From Liolophura sinensis (Eukaryota > Mollusca > Polyplacophora > Chitonida > Chitonidae), in assembly GCF_032854445.1 (NCBI RefSeq), contig NC_088300.1, forward strand, positions 61,604,984 through 61,668,983: 64,000 nt of DNA. Direction: 5' to 3'. The notes beneath the pieces were generated by a model. That model made no database searches. It was given only the letters and a program-made list of their open reading frames with translations, and had not been told where the DNA came from. Below are positions 35,293 to 45,104 of this stretch, one piece after another. Numbering within the stretch: the first letter of the stretch is position 1; the number at the start of each line of letters is the position of its first letter. The position numbers were made by a program, and so were the translations under genes.

Positions 35293-36722
35293 TTACACTG
35301 AAAGAGAGCACGTGACTAATGTTTTATGTCCACTGAAAGACTACCATTCAAAGTATCTTAAACCGGCATTAAATAGTTTTTGGATTTGTTACAAGCCAGT
35401 AAAAGTTTAGTGAAACTTCGTCTTGACACACCTTCAGCACGTCTTCATCATAGAGAGCTAGGTGACGTCACGTTTACTCTAGCTCTCTAACGTCGAAGTT
35501 ATTTTCCGTATTATAGTCTGAGCACTAGCCTATGGCAGATAAAAGTTGTGGATTTCGGCGATGAAGGCGCGAGTGATCAATATAGTTTTCTCGGAAACTA
35601 TTCATACTAGAAGAATATTTCTTCCGCTGCTTGAACTGTTAATTCAATAAGCCTACTACATCTTTTACGAGGAACTCCATCGACCCTGTTTAAATAGCCT
35701 AGCTGCTGATGCACAGCAGCGGTGTTCCTGGCTCAGGTCGTAGCCTCCGGAAGAGTGGTGCTGATAGTTTTGACACCTATTAAATGTTTACAAAGTTACA
35801 ATAGGATTGTTGTACAGCTAAATTCATGTTCGTTTGTGAAACAGGTGGAAATAAATCTAAGTACCACTGAGGCTGATTATGCTTTAATTTTGTAGTGGTT
35901 GCTTGTAAAATGAAAGCAGCGCTGACCTAGTTATGGCGGACATCAAAGAACTGCCTCGGCTTGAACACAGCGTTTCAATAATTTTAGTGTCTTTTATAAA
36001 GAAAACTGAAAAAAAGTCCCTTGTATGCGAGAAGACAAAGGAGCAAAATTGAAATTCTTCAGTTGTAATAAATTCAGAGAAAAAAGTGCATCATAAGATT
36101 TAGTGTTATTAATTTGAAGTGTTGTCCGGTGAGGTGCCGTCTTCTCATTCCCATAAACCATCGGCATCCCTAATGAAGTTTGCACTAACTCTGATATTTG
36201 TTATTTAGAAACTGCTCAATAAACACTGAAAAGAACGACAAAAAATGAATTTGGGGAGATGAATGCGGTTTTGGCCGAGACGATATGCTACTGTCTGGCA
36301 TAATATAATTGTGATACCGTCGTTGAATATTTCACTGCTTGTAAATCACCTGATTTACAAATCATTTACCTGATTCCGTAAATGATACAGACCTGTCCTA
36401 TCAACACTTTGTGATATGGCCCTACGACTACACGTAACTAAATCTTTGTAAACGATATCCAAATGATGTCTTATGCAGTAGTTCTGTGTTATCATGGAGT
36501 GAATGGGTAAAGGCTACGTCCCAGCTTAGCCTGCCCAATCTAATAGCAACATGTTTCATTGGATAAAATCTCAAGATGTCTGCCTCGATTCATCCCAGCC
36601 ATTTGTGCAGTATTGACATTTTGTTCTACATGTTACTGGGTGAAATCTCATTAACATAATAAAGTATGATACTCTTTAGAAAGTTTGAGTATCCTGATTT
36701 TGATTGAAATATGTCTTAACCA
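35293..36722. mobile_element. 1.43 kb insertion private to copy 1, flanked by 13-bp direct repeats
   Basis: Copy 2 is continuous here (cacttcagaaggcactttct...). Copy 1 has extra DNA between ggtactgtcttgt (35280-35292) and ggtgctatcttgt (36723-36735). The flanks match at 11 of 13 bases, like an aged target duplication. No inverted ends or protein were found. A deletion in copy 2 between the repeats is the alternative. Confidence 0.5.
35451..35489. promoter_or_regulatory. Nested palindrome with a CREB/ATF site
   Basis: The arms tagagagcta (35451-35460) and tagctctcta (35480-35489) are perfect complements. Between them lies gtgacgtcac (35462-35471), itself palindromic and containing the consensus cAMP-response element tgacgtca. 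Confidence 0.5.
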
Positions 36723-36944
36723 GGTGCTATCTTGTGTCCTTTAATATACAAGATCTGTGTTGTTTCATTATTACGCAGTTTTGAAGGTATAAACATGTAC
36801 ACTTTTTCGTTAAAACTAATGTTATGCGGGCGATGCTCCAGAAGACTGGAGTCTAATATGTCTCTGCTTGGCGAAAATGGCCATTAGAGATTCGAATGTT
36901 TTCTGAGACGTCACCTGCTCGGCGAAGGAGACGCTGGCGAGGCC

Positions 36945-37214
36945 ATGAAACAAGAAGCCTGGAGACCGTTGGCTTTTCCCGCGAGCGTTTGCGTCACGTC
37001 AAACCTCGTTTCGGGAGCTAGTGGTGATATATTGACTCCTCACTTCCAGCGACAATTAGATTTTCTCTCAGATCTCCGAAGAGCTGTTTTTCTAGACGTT
37101 GCACTAGCATCTTTGATAGATTTGTCTCCCGGCAACACCACACCGATCCCGGAGCTGACGATAATGAGCTCGGATGCCTGTCACTGTGATTTTTTTCTTA
37201 CCAGTGAATTGTAA
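36945..37214 (+). CDS. 89-codon ORF in a block strongly conserved between duplicate copies
   Basis: ATG to TAA, beginning MKQEAWRPLAFPASVCVTSN. It matches 44485-44754 at 268 of 270 bases (one Phe/Ile change, one silent), while about 130 bp upstream shows about 9 differences. No domain or signal is recognised. A textbook splice acceptor (gatttttttcttaccag) ends at about 37203, just before the stop. The ORF could therefore lie in an intron or UTR, and the conservation may concern RNA or DNA rather than protein. Confidence 0.3.
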   Translation: MKQEAWRPLAFPASVCVTSNLVSGASGDILTPHFQRQLDFLSDLRRAVFLDVALASLIDLSPGNTTPIPELTIMSSDACHCDFFLTSEL

Positions 37215-37410
37215 CAGGGTCTAGTCCATGGCCAATGATCACCTCCGCTAAATTAAGAGATCACCCGCCGCTATCGCCGTATCGTCTGCTGCTGACATTT
37301 TTACAGACAGATTGGGTGACAAATCCAGCAAAATTGAGTATTGCTTAACAACATTTCCCGGAATTATTGCAAGTATTAACACCAGATGAGCTCGGCTAGG
37401 TTCCAAGAAA

Positions 37411-37596
37411 TTGAGGCTAAATGGATCAAGTAATAGATCTGAGAAAGCAGGATATACATTGAGAACCACTGGTTCATTTAGAAGCCAAAAAAATGAGGTT
37501 TTCTCGTATGTACGTGATTTCCTTTCCAAGACATGGGAAACCCTACCCACTAACGAGCATGTTGTACTTGAAACTTTTAGATGTTTTAGTCCTTGA
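37411..37596 (+). CDS. 61-codon open frame, unknown
   Basis: Opens only at a TTG and ends in TGA at 37594-37596. It reads NGSSNRSEKAGYTLRTTGSF and onward, with a protein-like composition, but a 100-codon minus frame (37248-37550) overlaps most of it. Most of the matching DNA is deleted from copy 2. Confidence 0.15.
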   Translation: MRLNGSSNRSEKAGYTLRTTGSFRSQKNEVFSYVRDFLSKTWETLPTNEHVVLETFRCFSP

Positions 37597-37638
37597 TCAG
37601 GAAGGAACTCAAGTACATATGTTCAATTGTCATTTCAG

Positions 37639-37923
37639 ATCTTCGACGAGGATAACACATCTATAGACATGAAGTATAACATCTCAAAAACTTGTTTCTC
37701 ACCCGGAACGATCGACTCTACCAGAGAGATCACGACTCGAATTCAGTCCAGCAAATGCGGGTTAGGTTGTGTGTTTAAATCAGGAGGCTTGTCAAGGAGG
37801 TGTCCAGGCGAGTTGGCTTTCTTCGGACACTCCAGCTCCTTTGCTCATATACCTGACATCTCTCTTTCGGGTGACAAATTTTTGGCGTTAAATACAAATC
37901 AGATGTATAGTTTAAACTATTAA
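37639..37923 (+). CDS. Candidate exon after a good splice acceptor, unknown product
   Basis: The acceptor ttcaattgtcatttcag ends at 37638. The frame begins IFDEDNTSIDMKYNISKTCF and runs 94 residues to TAA at 37921-37923, with balanced composition and several Cys. Copy 2 lacks most of it through the 37440-37815 deletion, so it cannot be essential in both copies. No family recognised. Confidence 0.25.
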   Translation: MFDEDNTSIDMKYNISKTCFSPGTIDSTREITTRIQSSKCGLGCVFKSGGLSRRCPGELAFFGHSSSFAHIPDISLSGDKFLALNTNQMYSLNY

Positions 37924-39698
37924 TATTACAGCGTAGTGATCTGAAAGAAATGCATGCCAGAGGAAAACTCATTACACACAGAAATTGGTTTGTTGCATTA
38001 TATCGTGCCGAATTCTCATGAAGATGTACAAAGAAAAAAATACAGCGGGAAAACTTTCGTGAGAGATGTTTCATGTCATACATTATTCGAATCCGAGGTA
38101 TAGTTCAGTCTAATTCACTCTTGGTGAAGAAAAACACGTTAAACACTAAACAAAGGAACCACAATAAAAAAAGCTCTTTGCGGGAGATAAAAATGATTTG
38201 AATACAAGACTTACGTTAGTCTTCGCCATCCAGGAAATAAAAATAAAAATGAAAAAACTTGACAAGTAACGGGAATGTTTAAGTTGGATTATCGACTTGT
38301 CATAAAAGCAGACGGGCAGGCAGGTGCCAGCTATATTTTTATAGTTGTTTTAATATCTTTCAGTGTGTGAAGTAGGAGCTAAAGTTGTCATGAAAATTTC
38401 TGTAAATTTAAAAGGCCATATTTTCAGAAGTAGGCTTTATTTCTCTGCTATATTAGAAATATTTCAGCTGCGGTTGACAGTCGACCGCTTATAATGGAAG
38501 AAAGGTAATAATGAAAATTGCCTGTATTAGTTTTGTGTGGCCTAGCGATTGAAAGACAAGCTTCCAAGGCACTGAGCCACAACCCGTTCTCTTCTTTTCA
38601 CTAGTAATTTTCTATGATGGAGCAAATCGTGAGTTTGCACTGAAAAGAAATGACTGAATAAGAATTTTTCTTCAACATTTTACATTGGAATTTTATACCA
38701 AGTTAACCCTGTTGCTGTTACCATAGTTTAATTGCCTTCTTCACAGCTCTAAGTTGTTTTCTCTTTATTTGCGAGATTGAAGATATTGGAACAGAACCAC
38801 AATGAACATGTTCACCCCAGTTAGCATGAACTTACCGTATCTACCATGGTAATACGTCATCTATAGACATGATAATTATTGTACGGTTTATGGGTCTTTG
38901 AGAGTATGACCAAGATAGATAAATAGGATTTTCCATAAGGCACCAAAGTAAAACGGTTCTAAAGTATTCGACTTCAGATACCTATAAAATCTTGGGTATT
39001 AAACTCCGTCAGACAGGCTCGCTCGTTGATTTTGGTGAGACATGGAGCTTAAGACGTAATTGTAGACTCATTGGTCGTCCACTTGTGACGCTCAGCCTGT
39101 CAGGCTGCCTGTTTCCCCCGGAGTAAGTGTTCAGACAGTCACACAAACCGACCTATTTGAAGCTGGTTAGTTTTATTATCCGGTGGTAAAGTGCTACTAA
39201 ACTGAGGTTGTAATCCTCGTCTGGTGACTCACAAACCATCTCTCGCAGGCCTAACGTGTAATTATCTCTTGATCGTGCACCTTCAATCCATTATGAGAAA
39301 CTTCTTTAGACGTTTGGAAGGATGTTGCCAACCAAATACTCTAACCTATCGTCAATAGTAACTTATCCCCTTTTGTTCTCATGATTTAATTGTCCAGTTA
39401 ACACAGGATATTGGTCTTAACTCCAAAACATAAGTGCTCATTCATATTTCCTGACATTTAGCTTTCGGTTTAGCCATCAAGAACATCTGACATCCGGTGA
39501 TTAACTCCCTTTAAGTTTTTGTGAAGAATATGCATATTTGTCATGTGAAATGTGGACGATTCTCGTTGAAGTAATCTAGGCAATATTGTATATTTCAAAT
39601 TTAAAGATTACTTAAATATAATTGTCGATGACTTTACAAGGTCGGTTTCCAACGACTATGTAATGCGGCCTGATCATGTCCATCATAGTAATCTGGTT

Positions 39699-39807
39699 AT
39701 TTATTTATTTGATTGGTGTTTTACGCCGTACTCAAGAATATTTCACTTATACAACAGCGGCCAGCATTATGGTGGGACAAAACCGGGCAAAGCCCGTGGG
39801 AAACCCA
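39699..39807 (-). mobile_element. SINE-1, 5' truncated, inserted only in copy 2
   Basis: A reversed SINE-1 3' end between perfect 15-bp duplications catagtaatctggtt (39684-39698 and 39808-39822). Copy 1 carries the unoccupied counterpart near 30685-30715, so insertion followed the duplication. Confidence 0.95.
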
Positions 39808-40283
39808 CATAGTAATCTGGTTGGTGGTGTGAACGCTGAGCACGAATGAATAATGACCGACCCTGTCTGATCGCATTAGGTAAAGTAACAGTCTCATTAA
39901 CACCTTACAAACACCTCAATGATATTACGTTTGGAAAGGAAAGTGTTTACAAGACAATTTTTTTATACCCGTCACCACAGACATTTCAGCATTTGTACCT
40001 GATACATTCCGTTACGAGATTTCACATTTAGGCACATTTCATCAGTCTAACTGCCCCTGACCACGGTGTAACACCATAACACCAAAAAGACACAAACAGA
40101 AATGAAAATTAAACTTGTGAATGATGGATACTTCAATCATCGAATTCCCAGCAAACATGGAAAAGAAAGTGACATTTTCATCTTCGTACACTGGCTAAAA
40201 CCTTACACTGGGTCCACACTGGCTCTCCTGTATAAAGCGTCACCCCTATCAAAAGATTTAAAACGACATTTCCTTTTTTTGGG

Positions 40284-40470
40284 CTGATTTGATTGGAGTT
40301 TTACTCCAGAATAATTCACTTATACAACGGCAGCTAGCATTATGGTTGGAGGAAGTCCATGGCCATCCGCAGGTTGCTGGTAGACCTTCTCATGTCCGAC
40401 GAGAGAGAAAGCCAACAATAGCTGCAAGACGAAGCTCAGGTTTTGCTGCACTGGCTGCAGTTTAAGTCAG
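40284..40470 (-). mobile_element. SINE-1 variant, copy 2
   Basis: Counterpart of 31523-31690: ttgattggagttttactcca, ataattcacttatacaacgg, ccgcaggttgctggtagacc. It is better preserved than the copy 1 version. Confidence 0.75.
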
Positions 40471-42059
40471 GGTGTTTGTCAAGCAACTGGTGAAGTGCGG
40501 TAATTTCCTCTTGGCTCATCCTGATTTCCTCTCCCCTTGAACCTGAGCGCGGTCTCGTCAGAAGCATGGTACGACGCTAAATAATTAAATGAGCACATTT
40601 GGATCAAAAGCCTGAATATATGGATACGAGCAAACCCTTGACGCCTGTATCTGGTGCTTGAGACATACTTAGAGTCCAGTTGGTGCCACTGGTCTAACGA
40701 AAGAAAGAGTATCGGCTGAGTGGAAACTCCGTGGGTATGTTGAAGAATGGGTGCTTTGGTCAAGGGACAGTGTGGCTGGCAGGGACAGGCTAACTGCTGT
40801 GAACGAGGCTTTCAGGCCGACACACATCGTTTTGACGGAGATCTAAGCTCATGCCCCATCTTGGATCTAGCAATACCACGATCTGGACAATGTTCGGCAT
40901 TGTTGGGGGGTTCTGCTAATTTCCTGCCCTGTAAACCAGGCGCCGGTGAAAGACGTGTGCCCCGTGTTTTAAGGTGGCTGATGTAGTCACGTACAGGGCT
41001 CCTATCTTCAGACCGCCTCCATCGATCCGAGCCGGTCCTATTCTGAGGACGTGTGTGTCCCGAGAGATAACTGGATTCCAATGCAACGTCACTCGAGGGA
41101 CTCTCAGACCAGATTGTTAATACCCTGACAAGAGTTTACACCTGATTGCATATTACCCGGCGATGGAGAAAAGGGCACAATGGGGTAAATTCGAGGAACA
41201 CACAAAGCCTACGTTCTCGTACATTTTACTGCTCTTTATGTCCATTGAAGAAGGCTTGCACAGCAGCGTGACTGTTCCATGTTACGTTTAAGTCAGTGTC
41301 ACTATGGGCAAAAGATACGATGTATGATTTCAGTTATCTGAGTAACTCACGCTCCTGTGAGATTCCCCTTTAGCCAAGCACAAGTGCACTAGACCTCCTT
41401 AAAGAGTGTCCTGTAAACGCAATCTTTGAGACTGTCTTTTCCACCAAGGAATAACAGAGATTCGTGAGGTAATGTATGTGTCATGCGGGCATTCAGCATC
41501 CTATACTGCATTAAGTCAACGACATCCGGAGGTATTTAAAGGGGCTTACAGGAAGTTAAACACGATCTCATCCACGAAGTATTACCCTTCATATTTTAAG
41601 ACAAATCAGACCGAAGAGGGAAATACTAAGTTCGCCAAGTGTACATAAACCATGTGATATAAGAATGTTATAAGTTGATATTGTGCAGTATAAAAGTAAA
41701 CGTATGGAAACAGGAAACACCTACCACATGTTATTCAGCTTTTGGAACTTTTTGTCGTCATAATGGAAACAAATGAGCTTGCCATAAATCGTAGCAACAT
41801 TAATATGCCTATATGTTTTATCAAGTTTATATGGCTTTTTGCCCGCATCTGCAAAAATAAAGACAAGTTTCAGCAGTTACATGAACATGTAAATGTGTAC
41901 AGACTGTTGTGGTTCTAATTTTAACACAGAGCTGCACTGGATACTCTGTCCCAGAAGACAAAGTTTAAACTGGGTCAATAAAATTTGTCACACTATCAGT
42001 CAATCGAGTGATTTCCACAGGAATGCATTTCGTACAGTATATCGGTACACAATAGGAGG

Positions 42060-42880
42060 CATTTAACTGTTACGCTTACAACATTTTCTCTCAAGAGAAC
42101 CTTTAAATAGGTCCTCCACAGGGCTACATTTGCTACACCATCTCTCACTGGAACTTTCAGTCACGGCTACACTTGCTACACCATCTGTCACAGGAACTTT
42201 CAGTCACGGCTACACTTGCTACACCATTTGTCACAGAAACTTTCAGTCAGATCTACACTTGCTATACCATCTGTCACGGGAACTTTCAGTCACGGCTACA
42301 CTTGCTACACAATCTGTCACAAGAACTTCCAGTCACTGGTACACTTGCTACACCATCTGTCACAGGAACTTTATGTCAGGTCTACTCTTGCTACACCATC
42401 TCTCACAGGAACTTTCAGTCACGGCTACACTTGCTACACCATCTGTCAGGGGAACTTTCAGTCACTGGTACACTTGCTACACCATCTGTCACAGGAACTT
42501 TCAGTCAGGCCTACACTTGCTACACCATCTCTGACAGCAACTTTCAGTCACGGCTACACTTGCAACATCATCTCTCACAGGAACTTTCAGTCACGGCTAC
42601 ACTTGCTACACCATATGTCACAGGAACTTTCAATCAGGCCTACATTTGCCATCTCTCATAGGAACTTTCAATCAGGGCTACACTTGCTAAACCAACTCTC
42701 ACAGGAACGTTCAATCAGAACTACACTTGCTACACCACCTTACCAAGGAACGTTCAACAGGGCTACATCTGATATATTTACATGTCCCAAGAACTTTCGA
42801 ACAGGTCTACACTTTCTCTCAAAGGGTTACATTTGTTACACCTTTGGTCAAGGGAACATTAAAACAGAGCTGCTTTTACT
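42060..42880 (+). repeat. Minisatellite 2: 43-bp units, about 19 copies
   Basis: Core unit cacggctacacttgctacac + catctgtcacaggaactttcagt, regular from 42120 to 42670 (units start at 43-bp steps, e.g. 42124, 42167). All three plus frames stay open for 134-242 codons because the unit has no stops in any frame. Since 43 is not a multiple of three, each frame reads a 43-residue superrepeat. These frames are repeat translations, not genes. Confidence 0.9.
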
Positions 42881-44484
42881 GTGCAATACGCCATTGATCA
42901 ACAGATCTGAGGCGACCTTTCTAACAAACCACCCACAGTGTTAATTGGTTGCATTGGTGATGTACTGTAAGCCTTAACTATACATTCCCAATTTCGTTAC
43001 GCCAGCCGCATGTGGTGGATTTTTCGCGAAACGAATCCCTTGTAGTATTTCAAGAGCCTGGCCGTGGCAGACGTCAACCAAATTTTAGCTTGTCTGAAAT
43101 CTTGTGCCCTCGACTACATTTAACTCCACACGGTGGCAGGAGCGAGCTGAAAGCACATAATTTCCCACAAAATAAGCAGTGTTGACACAATAATAAACAG
43201 ACTGCATCACAGTGAAGTTTCCCTCGCTGCCTGTTAGCATTTGTGTTGTTCAAACCTCGTCTGAGGGTTCCTCACTACACCACAGGTGGCAGTTGAAACA
43301 CTGCAAGGCATACCTAACTGAACTGTTTTATCATTATACTAAAATGAAACAAAGGGGAAATGTTTTCTACATATGTGCTACATTCCTGTGTTAGAATACA
43401 GCATAGTAAAGGCTAAACTCGTTACACTCGGACCGAAATACAGCACACGCTAGATCGGCTCTTGTGTTCGAAAATAGTAAGTTGATTCGACTCATTATGT
43501 AGGGAAAGTACCTCACAGGTCACTACCGGCATAAAAAGTAAATAAACACGATGGCAATCATTCTTCATGGATTTTAAACGGTAAATTAATCTCATTTAAG
43601 ACTCTTATGAAGAATTTCCCATGTACCCTCTTTACAAAACATATTTACTGATGGCCCAAATCTAGGTCTATATGCGACCGGTACAAAGTTTAAACATCAG
43701 TGACATTTCAAACTCGTAGCCCGTGAATTACTTTTTATTTCCACACGGAATAAAAATTTTGGGATCCCTATCGAGCGTTATTGCAGTGCTTCATAAAATG
43801 ACCATGATGTAATAAGCACTGAATACAGACCTTATACCCCCTTAAAGCTCAGGGTTATGCGGATTATGTACAACACTGACAACTATGAAACAGAGTCCGA
43901 TTTGTCTTGAATAATATATTTATATTTGGCAGCTCATTATAGAATTTAACAACCTTATCGTGACACCCAGTAACAGTGTCACGAGCAGCTCTATGCAGGG
44001 AATCCGTTGTTGTTGTTGATGGGGATCGTTTTCTTCTTGAACATAACCGAGGGTGGGATTTTTGAAACGGGTTCTCAGTGCACCTTGTGGCAGCTAATAT
44101 CGTTTTATTTCCTGGAGCTTCAGAGACTTGTAGCCTGTAATGAGTATCTCACGTTTATTACGTTCGTCTCGCTTGTTGTACGGTTTGTTTGAGATTGTAA
44201 ACATCATCATGACTTCCATTCATATCTAGAGCATGTCGACACATGACCTAAACACTTCAGAAGGCACTTTCTTCTTTAATGTACAAAATCTATGTTGTTT
44301 CTAAATTATATCACGCAGGTTTGAAGGTATAAACATTCACAGTTTCTCGTTAAAACTGAAGTTATGCGGACGATGCTCCAGAAGACTGGAGTCTAATATG
44401 TCTGTGCTTGGCGAAAATGGCCATTAGAGATTCGAATGTTTTCTGAGACGCCACCTGCGCGGAGAAGGAGACGCTGGAGAGACC

Positions 44485-44754
44485 ATGAAACAAGAAGCCT
44501 GGAGACCGTTGGCTTTTCCCGCGAGCGTTTGCGTCACGTCAAACCTCGTTTCGGGAGCTAGTGGTGATATATTGACTCCTCACTTCCAGCGACAATTAGA
44601 TATTCTCTCAGATCTTCGAAGAGCTGTTTTTCTAGACGTTGCACTAGCATCTTTGATAGATTTGTCTCCCGGCAACACCACACCGATCCCGGAGCTGACG
44701 ATAATGAGCTCGGATGCCTGTCACTGTGATTTTTTTCTTACCAGTGAATTGTAA
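44485..44754 (+). CDS. 89-codon ORF, second copy of the conserved block
   Basis: Same start, length and stop as 36945-37214, with Ile for Phe at about residue 40. The sequence after the stop stays similar to about 44985 and then jumps to sequence matching about 37815 in copy 1. Function unknown. Confidence 0.3.
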   Translation: MKQEAWRPLAFPASVCVTSNLVSGASGDILTPHFQRQLDILSDLRRAVFLDVALASLIDLSPGNTTPIPELTIMSSDACHCDFFLTSEL

Positions 44755-45104
44755 CAGGGTCTAGTCCATGGCCAATGATCACCTCCGCTAAATAAAGAGA
44801 TCACCCGCCGCTATCGCCGTATCGTCTGCTGCTGACATTTTGCAGACAGATCGGGTGACAAATCCAGCAAAATTGAGTATTGCTTAACAACATTTCCCGG
44901 AATTATTACAAGTATTAACACCAAATGAGCTCGGCTAAGTTCCCAAACATTGAGGCTAAATGGATCAAGTTATAGATCTGGGAAAATAACATGCTTCCTT
45001 CGAACAGTCCGGTGTCCTCCCGTCATATACCTGACCTCCTCTTATGAGTGACATGTTTCCGACGTTAAATACAAATCAGATGTATAACTTAAACTTAAAC
45101 TAAA

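Larger units (their letters stand above)
29700..38310 (+). repeat. Older tandem segmental duplication, copy 1
   Basis: Collinear with about 38385-47720. Matching landmarks: aaaggccatattttcagaa (29755/38412), tttatgggtctttg (30314/38889), aaattaaacttgtgaatgat (31349/40104), gacacacatcgt (32043/40819), the minisatellites, and gaaacaagaagcctggagac (36944/44484). The last is tttatatcgtgccg-like (about 38000/47408). Identity by eye is about 85-95%. Copy 1 has a private insertion at 35293-36722 and keeps about 380 bp (37440-37815) that copy 2 lost. Confidence 0.85.
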
